A DNA stretch of 35,105 nt from an uncultured Cryomorphaceae bacterium (GTDB lineage Bacteria > Bacteroidota > Bacteroidia > Flavobacteriales > Schleiferiaceae), in NCBI GenBank assembly GCA_937129395.1, contig CAKZNE010000001.1, positions 1 to 35,105 of the forward strand, read 5' to 3'. The notes under the pieces are model-generated. The model worked only from the letters and a program-made list of their open reading frames with translations. It was not told the DNA's origin and did no database searches. The position numbers and the translations under genes are program-made. This document shows positions 19,633 to 26,538 of the stretch, piece by piece (within the stretch, counting starts at the first letter, position 1; the number at the start of each line of letters is the position of its first letter).

Positions 19633-20335
19633 TGTATTCCAGAATGTGGTTCAATCCTGTTAGTAAAAAATCTGGCGCTGCAAAGATGCTATTTTTTAGC
19701 AAGTAGTCAAACTGATTTGCGTCTCCGCCGGTAATAATTGTAATTAAAGATGGATAACGACTTTTATAAGCCTCTATTGTGGCCTCAACTTCCCTTTTAA
19801 AACCGCCTATAGTTCCACTTAAAATAGATTCTTCTGTACTTTGACCTATCAAATTAAAATGCTTGCTTTTTTCAATTAAAGGAAGCTTTGCGGTAAAATG
19901 CGGCAAGGATTTTAACCTCATTTCCAAACCGGGAGCAATTCCTCCCCCATGGTAAACCGAATTTTCATCAATAAAATCATAGGTAACACAAGTTCCCGAA
20001 TCAATGATTAAACAATTTTGCTTCGGGTAAATTTTCGCTGCGGCTGCGGCCAAAGCAATTCTATCCATCCCCAAGGTTTTTGGTGTTTGGTATTCTAAGG
20101 AAAAGGGTATAGAAGTTTCAGAATTTAAAACCAAAACAGGAAAGGGGAAATTTAAAAAGGTGGAATCTTTACCCACATTGGAAACTATTGCCCTTTCTAT
20201 TTCTTGGAAACTGGAAATTGTTTTTTGAATTCCATCTTCATCAAAAACAGGAAAAGTATGCTTGTCAAGCATTAAACCGTCGTCAAAACGAGCAATTTTC
20301 GCTTGACTGTTACCAAAATCAAAAATTAGATTCAC
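19616..20335 (-). CDS. coaX: Type III pantothenate kinase
   Basis: Phosphorylates pantothenate with ATP, the first step of coenzyme A synthesis, in the cytoplasm. The 239-aa length is slightly short for the family (about 250). Motifs seen: the N-terminal phosphate-binding LIFDFGNSQAKIARF, the conserved LGMDRIALAAAA at about 88-99, the IIDSGTCVTYDFID block at 110-123, and the GGGIAPGLEMRLKSL stretch. This type needs a monovalent cation and is not inhibited by CoA (family knowledge). It is the first gene of the seven-gene envelope series and divergent from tRNA-Phe, with a predicted promoter facing it. Confidence 0.95.
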   Translation of the reverse strand: MNLIFDFGNSQAKIARFDDGLMLDKHTFPVFDEDGIQKTISSFQEIERAIVSNVGKDSTFLNFPFPVLVLNSETSIPFSLEYQTPKTLGMDRIALAAAAAKIYPKQNCLIIDSGTCVTYDFIDENSVYHGGGIAPGLEMRLKSLPHFTAKLPLIEKSKHFNLIGQSTEESILSGTIGGFKREVEATIEAYKSRYPSLITIITGGDANQFDYLLKNSIFAAPDFLLTGLNHILEYNAERL

Positions 20336-20357
20336 TGAAATTAAATAAGTTAGCCTA

Positions 20358-20365
20358 CAAATGTA
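20358..20365 (-). promoter_or_regulatory. Candidate -7 promoter element of coaX
   Basis: The minus strand reads TACATTTG, an exact TAnnTTTG, 22 bases before the coaX ATG. It is one arm of the inverted repeat shared with the tRNA-Phe promoter. Confidence 0.5.
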
Positions 20366-20385
20366 AATCTTCGCAGAAAATATGT

Positions 20386-20414
20386 TTTGATTTTTAAAAA
20401 AATATTTACATTTG
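20386..20414 (+). promoter_or_regulatory. Promoter of tRNA-Phe
   Basis: TTTG at 20386-20389, 17 bases, then TACATTTG at 20407-20414. Both elements match the Bacteroidota -33/-7 consensus at permitted spacing, 21 bases before the mature tRNA. The identical octamer faces coaX on the other strand. Confidence 0.75.
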
Positions 20415-20435
20415 CGCCCCGCTTAAGGGAAAAGC

Positions 20436-20508
20436 GGTGCCATAGCTCAGTTGGTAGAGCAAAGGACTGAAAATCCTTGTGTCGCTGGTTCGATTCCAGC
20501 TGGCACCA
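20436..20508 (+). tRNA. tRNA-Phe (GAA)
   Basis: Full cloverleaf of 73 bases: acceptor GGTGCCA pairs with TGGCACC; D arm GCTC...GAGC; anticodon stem AAGGA/TCCTT with loop CTGAAAA, giving anticodon GAA; T arm GCTGG-TTCGATT-CCAGC; discriminator A. The 3' CCA is not encoded (the next bases are CT). A degraded integrase gene lies about 220 bases downstream. Confidence 0.97.
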
Positions 20509-20531
20509 CTGGGAAAATATCCCACAAATGC

Positions 20532-20568
20532 AAAAGCCTGCAAACCATACGTTTGCGGGCTTTTTTGT
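20532..20568 (+). terminator. Terminator after tRNA-Phe
   Basis: Stem AAAGCCTGCAAA / TTTGCGGGCTTT (one G-T pair) with a short loop, then TTTTTT. It lies about 25 bases past the tRNA, between it and the integrase remnant. Confidence 0.85.
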
Positions 20569-20725
20569 TCTCCCCAATATGCAGAAAAAGGCATCCAAAA
20601 ACACCTCGCTGGAGGCAATCTGGTGTCCCAAATGGCGGTTTCTTTTGCAGCCTTTTGCTCTCTTTTACATTTTTCAAATTCAATAATAATTCTATTCTTT
20701 GAATAGAGCCAAAAATCAATTTGAA

Positions 20726-21924
20726 ATGATGTTAAAGTCTGATTATCAATGCTATCTATTTCTTAGAAAATCAAAACCCCTGAAGAATGGAGAGGTTTCA
20801 ATCTACCTCAAAATTTGAGGATGCGGTCAAAAAAAAGACATCTCAACAGGCATCTCTTGCACCCCCCTCCGGTGGCAAAAAGACCTTTTTCGGGTGATTG
20901 ACCATCCACAGGCCAAAAAATATAATATGATTTTAAGCGCGTGGGAAGAAAAATTCAACAAATCATTAGATCACTTGTTTGACTCTCAGGACATTGTAAG
21001 CTTAGATGATATTTTTGACTATTTAAAAGGGAAAAGAAAAATTAGTGGAGTCCTACCCTTTTTCCAGAAAAGGAAACTTGAAATTGAGCAACTAATTAAT
21101 ATTGATTACTCAAAAAACACCCTAAAGGTTTACAATAGCACCTTGATTCATTTAACAAGGTTCGTTCATAAATTAAAACGGAAGGACTACCCTTTAAAGC
21201 AAGTAGACTATCGTTTTGTAGACCAATTCTTTAAATATTTGAAATTAGAACGAGGCTGTAATACCAATTCCGCCAATAAATATCTTAAAACATTAAAAGC
21301 GGTTCTTAATGAGGCAAAAAAGGAAAAATTGATTTCCAGCACCCCTTTTGAAACCTTTAAAATAAAAGCTGGCACCTATAATAGAACCTATTTAAATGAA
21401 GATGAATTGCAAAGAATAATTAATGCACCCCTCGAAAACCATAGCTTGAACCTAGTAAGGGACTTCTTTATTTTTGTTTGTTTCACAGGATTGCACTATT
21501 CCGATGTAGAATCTCTAAGAACAAAAGATATTGTTTTAAGAAAAAACCAAAAGTGGATCGTGAAGTCCCGAACTAAAAATGGAGAGCAAACCTTAGTACC
21601 CCTATTAAAAAATGCCGAAGACATTATCAATAAACATAAACTGCACCTCAAAAAACCAGAAGGGGTGCTAAAAATGTATTCCAATCCAAAAACGAATCAA
21701 TACCTTAAAGAATTAGCAAGGCTTTGTAATATTGATAAGAACCTCACTTGCAGGGTCGGTAGACATACATTTGCTACTACCGTTACCCTTTCTAATTCGG
21801 TTCCATTAGAAGTGTTAGCCACATGTTGGGTCATACCTCTATAAAGACAACTCAGATATATGCGAGGGTAGTTAGTAATAAACTGTTGAATGATATTTCC
21901 TTGGTTAAGGAGAAGTATGGGTGA
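20726..21924 (+). pseudogene. Tyrosine recombinase (integrase), broken by a stop and a frameshift
   Basis: Site-specific integrase of the Bacteroidota mobile-element type; the ORF track shows only part (20894-21844). Extending the same frame upstream gives a true N-terminus from the ATG at 20726: FLRKSKPLKNGEVSIYLK, then TGA at 20816-20818, then KKDISTGIS and LRWQKD, the usual N-terminal arm domain. At about 21818-21822 the frame shifts by one. The ORF track ends in VLATCWVIPL, but the other frame continues HMLGHTSIKTTQIYARVVSN with the catalytic tyrosine and stops at 21924. One lost C in GCCC would explain it. The box I arginine position is His (FTGLHYSDV), which some integrases of this phylum tolerate; the box II histidine is Arg (CRVGRHTFA). 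Intact, it would be about 399 aa. It is non-functional as read. Confidence 0.9.
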
Positions 21925-22078
21925 TGGGTGTTGTTAGATTGCCGTCTTTCACATCTTGCTAGAGATCCCTTTAAATTGGACAATTCAAAACTGGAAAATC
22001 CGAACGCTTGTTTTTATTTACCCCAAAAGTCTAACACCAAATTTAATGAACCAAAAAATAGAAGTGTTTGTGACTTAT

Positions 22079-23731
22079 TTAAAACTTCTCAACTATTAAG
22101 GGTAGTTCATCAAGATTTTCTGGGTCCATAATCACTTCTGAGGAAATCTTTCCATTTTCAACAATAAAAAGACGTCCTTGTCCATAGTCATGATTTATAT
22201 ATTCCATATATAGACCTTTTTCATCTAAATATAGGTTTTGAAAATCTCTAGATAATTGGTGAGATGAGAGATGGTGATTGACCATAGAACCGTCTGAATC
22301 AGCAATTATTAAATAAAGTTTGGTGTTTTTTAAAGTACCTTGGTTTTCTTTAAAAAATTTAATCAAAAAATTTGAGCAACTGGGACAGCTATGCTCAAGT
22401 GGAGCAAACAATACAAGCGAGCGCTCAGCGAATTGATAGTTATTTTCAACATATGATTTAATTCCTCCTTTTTGTTTGGAATTTGTTTTGTCACGAGTTT
22501 CTTCTATTTCCTTTTTTAAATCACTAGAATTTCCATGGGTTATTTGTAGTTCATAATGATCAAAAATAAAGACTGATGGATCTTCTTTCATTTTTTCTCT
22601 ATTCCAAACAAAATAACCTTCCTTGTCCTTCATATCGGAGCTTATCCGAACCTCCTTTGGCACAATACCCTCGGCGATTCTATTGAAGTTTGTATCGGTT
22701 ACAACAGCATATTGAATAGGGCTTTGGTTTTGAGAATTTGAGTCTTCTTCATCTATTGGAAGAGTTGCTAAATGCAAATATTGTTGGTTGATTTCATCAT
22801 AGATTATGGAATAAAAACTAGCTTGAAAAGGATCGGACTCAGGTCGTTTGTAAAAAATTTCCACTTTTTCCAATTGAAGCGGCTTGATTGTATCTATCAT
22901 GGAAGATTTTATTCTATGTAAATCCAATTCATCATTTTTCAAATTGTATTCGTACAGATTTGCGCTATTCTTAAATCCGTAAATCAATTTACCATTGTGT
23001 CCCACACAGACATGCGGGACAGAGAAATCAGTCGGATAATAATCACCATTTCTTCCTGGGAAATAAACAGAATGTGATGAAAAGTTGTTTTTCTTAAGGT
23101 CTAGATGCCCTCCTACTGGAAATTTTTTTGAATGATAAAGGGAATCACCAAGTCCGAAATTCATTGCATCCATATTCATTAACAACTTACCATTATGATA
23201 GATTAAGCCCCAGTATACATTGAAAACATAAGACTCATTGTTTGGATCAAGGCTTTTTTTATTTTCCATCAAACTCACTGGTGCTCCTGTGAAAGAAGGA
23301 GTGGATATTAATTCACCCTCATAGTTTATGTGTTTCACTGTGCTATCATGAAAATAATTGAACCTATGAGAAGCGTTATAGCAAAGGAAAATGGAATCTT
23401 TATTTACATAACGGAAAACTAGGTCGTTGGTAACCCTAAAATGGTCAACTGGGATTCTATGAATTATCTTATTTGTTTTTGTATAATATTCTAGAAGCTG
23501 CTTATTTGTCGGATCATGTAACATAACCAATAAAGAGTCTTCCCTTAAATAGCTTTGGCAAAAAACTGGAGCTCTATATTGATTTGGGAACAATGGGAGA
23601 CTCAAGCTTTTTGATGTTTTAAAAAATTGAATAATATTAATTTTTTCATTCGAATTCCCGGGTTCTGAATCCTTACATGAGTTTAAGGATATTATCATTA
23701 AAAAAACAAGAATAAAATTCGAGTTGTTCAT
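22079..23731 (-). CDS. Lipoprotein with propeller-like body (DUF4221-like) and thioredoxin-like CxxC end
   Basis: A 550-aa lipoprotein with the signal peptide FILVFLMIISLNSC (Cys19). Residues of about 40-400 consist of repeated beta-strand blocks with many aromatic and DSxx motifs (for example REDSLLVMLHDPTNKQLLEYY and GKLIYGFKNSANLYEYN). I judge this close to the DUF4221 / 6-bladed propeller lipoproteins of Bacteroidota, but not with certainty. From about 430 the style changes: RSLVLFAPLEHSCPSCSNFLIKFF has the strand-CxxC-helix layout of a thioredoxin fold (Cys449, Cys452), followed by LYLIIADSDG and a late RLFIVENGKI strand. The pairing suggests surface redox or disulfide chemistry. The four-cysteine gene lies 64 bases upstream on the same strand, separated by a hairpin. 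Function unknown. Confidence 0.72.
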   Translation of the reverse strand: MNNSNFILVFLMIISLNSCKDSEPGNSNEKINIIQFFKTSKSLSLPLFPNQYRAPVFCQSYLREDSLLVMLHDPTNKQLLEYYTKTNKIIHRIPVDHFRVTNDLVFRYVNKDSIFLCYNASHRFNYFHDSTVKHINYEGELISTPSFTGAPVSLMENKKSLDPNNESYVFNVYWGLIYHNGKLLMNMDAMNFGLGDSLYHSKKFPVGGHLDLKKNNFSSHSVYFPGRNGDYYPTDFSVPHVCVGHNGKLIYGFKNSANLYEYNLKNDELDLHRIKSSMIDTIKPLQLEKVEIFYKRPESDPFQASFYSIIYDEINQQYLHLATLPIDEEDSNSQNQSPIQYAVVTDTNFNRIAEGIVPKEVRISSDMKDKEGYFVWNREKMKEDPSVFIFDHYELQITHGNSSDLKKEIEETRDKTNSKQKGGIKSYVENNYQFAERSLVLFAPLEHSCPSCSNFLIKFFKENQGTLKNTKLYLIIADSDGSMVNHHLSSHQLSRDFQNLYLDEKGLYMEYINHDYGQGRLFIVENGKISSEVIMDPENLDELPLIVEKF

Positions 23732-23746
23732 AACAAATAAAATTTA

Positions 23747-23774
23747 AAAACCCGCACAATGAAGTACGGGTTTT
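23747..23774 (-). terminator. Hairpin between the four-cysteine gene and the CxxC lipoprotein
   Basis: Minus strand: AAAACCCGTAC-TTCATT-GTGCGGGTTTT, eleven pairs with one G-T, then TTAAATTTTATTTG. It lies 21 bases after the small gene's stop and 16 bases before the lipoprotein ATG. It could be a terminator or a partial attenuator. Confidence 0.7.
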
Positions 23775-23795
23775 AATTATTAATTTAAAACTAAT

Positions 23796-24077
23796 TTAAG
23801 AATTGGAATCATCAGTACAAACATATATAATTACATCATCTCCGTCTACAGCGGTGTAGCATGTTTTAGCCGTACCCCTGCATGAGATAACGGTGCTGGT
23901 CGTTCCAACAACCTTTTGATATTTCTTAACACATTTGTCATTAGCAGCCAAATCTAATTCAGTAGGATCGTCAAATGCGTACACTTCAGTAATACTGCCT
24001 TCATTGGATTCGAAAAGGAATACCTGACTATAACCCCATTCTGAATTGGCGAGATCATGAGTCTCCGGGACAGCCAT
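23796..24077 (-). CDS. Small four-cysteine protein of unknown family
   Basis: A 93-aa ORF from ATG 24075-24077 that I do not recognise. It has no signal peptide. The first 45 residues are acidic (SNEGSITEVYAFDDPTELDL). The rest holds four cysteines at 49, 66, 73 and 87: KCVKKYQ, TVISCRGTAKTCYTAVDGDD, then IYVCTDDSNS. The C-terminal half loosely recalls NVEALA-type and other short Bacteroidota peptides that precede propeller lipoproteins, but the NVEALA motif is absent. The frame stays open 26 codons upstream to a TAA at 24156-24158, reading EVQIEIEELDGVAGEL just before the ATG, so a non-ATG start or a damaged leader is possible. It is followed by a hairpin and then the CxxC lipoprotein gene. 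Coding status is probable, not certain. Confidence 0.55.
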   Translation of the reverse strand: MAVPETHDLANSEWGYSQVFLFESNEGSITEVYAFDDPTELDLAANDKCVKKYQKVVGTTSTVISCRGTAKTCYTAVDGDDVIIYVCTDDSNS

Positions 24078-24532
24078 TAATTCACCAGCTACTCCATCAA
24101 GTTCCTCAATTTCAATTTGAACCTCGGTTATCAGATGTAGGCCCTTTATTATTGGTTATTGGAAAATGATAAAAGTCAAGATTTTTATCTTAACATTTTT
24201 TATGGGTTAAAATAAGGTCGAAACTAATGCAATCCATTCATCCCTTTTTATTCTGTTAAGGTTTAATTACCACATTTTTAATTCTTTTTAATGGCTTCCA
24301 TTTAGCTCTTTTTACTTTCTCTCTATAATCTAGGCCCTGGATTTTCACGTCCAAAAAAGAACAGTACTTAGAAATACTCCAACTAGTCATTATTTGCCAA
24401 TAAATGGCATTCAGAAAATTTTGGATCCATTGCCTTTAAAACCTAAAGTGAAAAAGTGAATTGCCGCTTAGTTAATAATAAAGCAACCAAATCCAGAAAT
24501 GCAGCATCTTAAATCCAATAAGAACAAATCCA
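24078..24532. other. Divergent gene-free gap
   Basis: The gap of 455 bases lies between the minus-strand four-cysteine ORF and the plus-strand YCF48-like gene. The first 80 bases are still open in the frame of the small ORF. Elsewhere I see no ORF of note, no good TAnnTTTG element on either strand and no repeat. Confidence 0.6.
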
Positions 24533-25780
24533 ATGAAATTAAAATTAACTATTTCCCTTTGCATAATGTGCTTTGCGATGATGGCTCAGTGGACTAATAT
24601 TAGCACTGGTAAAATAGGAAAAGCGCATCTTGTTTGGGCAGTATCGGAAGACAGTATTATTGCTACTGGTAACCATGGTAAAATGTATTATAGCCATGAT
24701 GGTGGACAAACTTTTGACAGTATTACAACGATTTTTAATTTTGGAGAATGGTTCAGCGATCTTCAATTTTCATCCTCAGGCAAGGGATATTTTTGCGGAG
24801 GTACGGCCTTTGGTAACTATTCCAATTTTTTAGCTAGCACGGACGATGTTGGTTTAACTTGGGACTCCTTAACCTCGAATCAATTCGCCGGATCTAGTTT
24901 TAATCAAATCGATTTTTTAACGGATGATATTGGTTTTATCCGAGGGGATAATGATCTATTGCTTAAAACATTGGATGCAGGACAAAGTTTCTCTCAAGTT
25001 CCTATTCCATTAGGCGCTCGAATAAATTCGGTATCTATAGTAGACAGCCAAACTTGTTTTATCAGCACATCAGAATTTGACTTGACTGGCATATCAAACT
25101 ATAGAATTTTAAAATCTATTGATCAAGGAAATACGTGGAGGGAAGTCTATTTAAACTCTATTATTGGAAATTCTTTTTCGAGCTATAAAAACATCAATAG
25201 CTTTCACTTTAGCAATTCTATGATGGGTCATGCTGTGGGGAATAACGGCATTGTCTTAAAGACCATTGATGGTGGAGAAAACTGGAGTGTTCAGACCTTA
25301 GTAAACGATTCAACTTTTTTCATGGATGTGTATTTTATTAATGAAAATTTAGGCTTTGCGCTTGGTATTTATGCCTTTGCTGGCAATTCCAGATCTTCCT
25401 GGACTACTAATGATGGTGGTAAAAACTGGACTAAGGATTCTTACTCCTTTACAAGTATTTCTTTTGCAAATGACAGCTTGGGCTATGCTATCCAAAATGG
25501 GGTAATATTCAAAACTACTAAAGCTGGAAATATTGGACAAAATGAAAATAAAACTTCCCCCTTGGCTTTATTTCCCAACCCAATTGCAAGCGGTGAATTT
25601 CTTAATTTGGAAAACATAGGAGATTCCAAGACTATTGAAATTTACGACGCTTTAGGCCGACTAATGATGAAAAAAACTTACGAAGGAGCATTCCCATTGA
25701 CCAAATTTCAAGCGGGTATCTATTATATAAAAATTGATGGGAATTCAAATCGGCTTGCCCCTTTTATTGTTGTTGAATAA
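24533..25780 (+). CDS. Secreted YCF48/BNR-repeat protein with type IX sorting domain
   Basis: A 415-aa surface or secreted protein. Signal peptide MKLKLTISLCIMCFAMMAQ. The body carries about six Asp-box-like turns of the sialidase/YCF48 propeller kind: HDGGQTFDS, DVGLTWDSL, LDAGQSFSQ, IDQGNTWRE, IDGGENWSV and NDGGKNWTK. Each follows a strand ending in a K-S/T-x-D pattern, as in photosystem-assembly-like propellers. The last 80 residues are a type A sorting domain: LALFPNPIASGEFLNLEN, IEIYDALGRLMMKKTY, and AGIYYIKIDG. Its ligand is unknown. Asp boxes are a fold marker and do not imply sialidase activity. It has its own terminator downstream and no operon partner. Confidence 0.87.
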   Translation: MKLKLTISLCIMCFAMMAQWTNISTGKIGKAHLVWAVSEDSIIATGNHGKMYYSHDGGQTFDSITTIFNFGEWFSDLQFSSSGKGYFCGGTAFGNYSNFLASTDDVGLTWDSLTSNQFAGSSFNQIDFLTDDIGFIRGDNDLLLKTLDAGQSFSQVPIPLGARINSVSIVDSQTCFISTSEFDLTGISNYRILKSIDQGNTWREVYLNSIIGNSFSSYKNINSFHFSNSMMGHAVGNNGIVLKTIDGGENWSVQTLVNDSTFFMDVYFINENLGFALGIYAFAGNSRSSWTTNDGGKNWTKDSYSFTSISFANDSLGYAIQNGVIFKTTKAGNIGQNENKTSPLALFPNPIASGEFLNLENIGDSKTIEIYDALGRLMMKKTYEGAFPLTKFQAGIYYIKIDGNSNRLAPFIVVE

Positions 25781-25856
25781 TTTTTTAAATCATATAAAAT
25801 AAAGGCGCCTTAGGATAAGTCAATTTGAAATTAAGTCATTTCACAAAAAGATGAGC

Positions 25857-25895
25857 CATAAAAAAAGCCGAGAATTTATCTTGGCTTTTTTTATG
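25857..25895. terminator. Bidirectional terminator between T9SS gene and copper locus
   Basis: Near-perfect long inverted repeat CATAAAAAAAGCCGAGA / TCTTGGCTTTTTTTATG with a 5-base loop and one G-T pair. T runs occur on both strands, so it can end both the plus-strand YCF48 gene and the minus-strand Cus operon. Confidence 0.88.
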
Positions 25896-25984
25896 GACAA
25901 CAAAGGTAAACTGTCCAAATAGTGATTAAAAATAACTTACCCTATATCCAAACTTTGTATTCTTTGAAAATCAAGAATAGATTC

Positions 25985-26509
25985 TTAATCCAACACCTCT
26001 TTCACACTTCCACAATGAAGCATCATATCTCCGAAATAGGGGTTATTAACTTCCTCTTCTGCACTTAGCCAAAATGCTCCTTTATTATTCATAGCCATTG
26101 GGCAATACTGTTTGTATATTTTCCCATCATTGGATTTGGAAGCTTTTATTAAACTGTAAACATTGTTGGACAGTGAATTAAAATGAGATCGTTGAACATC
26201 TGTTTCCGTCGTTTCTGAAATATGTTTGGCCGATGTTTTAATCTTCACTACAATTTCTTCATGATCTTCCCCTTCAATTGCTTTAAAAAGGTTTTTGGCG
26301 GCTTCTTGAGCTTTGGCTCCATTCGTTTGAACTAGGGCGTCTTTTAACTCTAGGTAGGCATGAAGAATTTTTTGGGAATCTTCCTTATTTATCGATACTT
26401 CTAGTGCTTTATCATTTGATGAATTAGTTTGAGAATTATTGCATCCCATCATAAGAATCCCCAAACTAAAGGTGGCTATTGTTCTAAGTAAAAATCTCTT
26501 GTTTTTCAT
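25985..26509 (-). CDS. DUF3347 lipoprotein of the copper-efflux locus
   Basis: A 174-aa lipoprotein, Cys23 in LGILMMGCNNS. After a polar linker comes a DUF3347 domain: a helical part (KILHAYLELKDALVQTNGAKAQEAAKNLF) and the metal-associated tail IYKQYCPMAMNNKGAFWLSAEEEVNNPYFGDMMLHCG. The Y/F-CPM, W-x-S and NPYxGxxM-x-x-CG elements contain Met and Cys that could bind Cu(I). The same domain closes the CusB-like protein upstream in the operon. A periplasmic copper-binding or delivery role is an inference from the cus context and these residues; the domain's biochemical function is not established as far as I know. It is the last gene of the operon, 29 bases after CusB. Confidence 0.88.
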   Translation of the reverse strand: MKNKRFLLRTIATFSLGILMMGCNNSQTNSSNDKALEVSINKEDSQKILHAYLELKDALVQTNGAKAQEAAKNLFKAIEGEDHEEIVVKIKTSAKHISETTETDVQRSHFNSLSNNVYSLIKASKSNDGKIYKQYCPMAMNNKGAFWLSAEEEVNNPYFGDMMLHCGSVKEVLD

Positions 26510-26538
26510 TTTTGATTTGTTTTTGATATTTAATAAAA

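Noticed and set aside
20350-20719. Several ORFs of 69-93 aa on both strands around the tRNA (for example 20451-20702 and 20447-20719)
   Set aside because: They read through tRNA-Phe and its terminator; the sequence there is explained by the RNA and hairpin, and no translation shows a family signal.
20816-20818. TGA in the integrase as a selenocysteine codon
   Set aside because: No SECIS-like hairpin was noticed, integrases are not selenoproteins, and the gene is also frameshifted, so decay is the simpler reading.
21815-21826. Programmed -1 frameshift restoring the integrase tyrosine
   Set aside because: TTAGCCACATG has no X-XXY-YYZ slippery heptamer and no obvious pseudoknot; loss of the box II histidine and the upstream stop argue for a pseudogene.
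21928-22131. 67-aa ORF after the integrase
   Set aside because: It overlaps the end of the CxxC lipoprotein gene, has no start context and no recognisable motifs.
23796-24077. Calling the four-cysteine protein an NVEALA-family peptide
   Set aside because: The NVEALA motif and the usual signal segment are missing; only spacing of cysteines and the neighbouring lipoprotein are alike.
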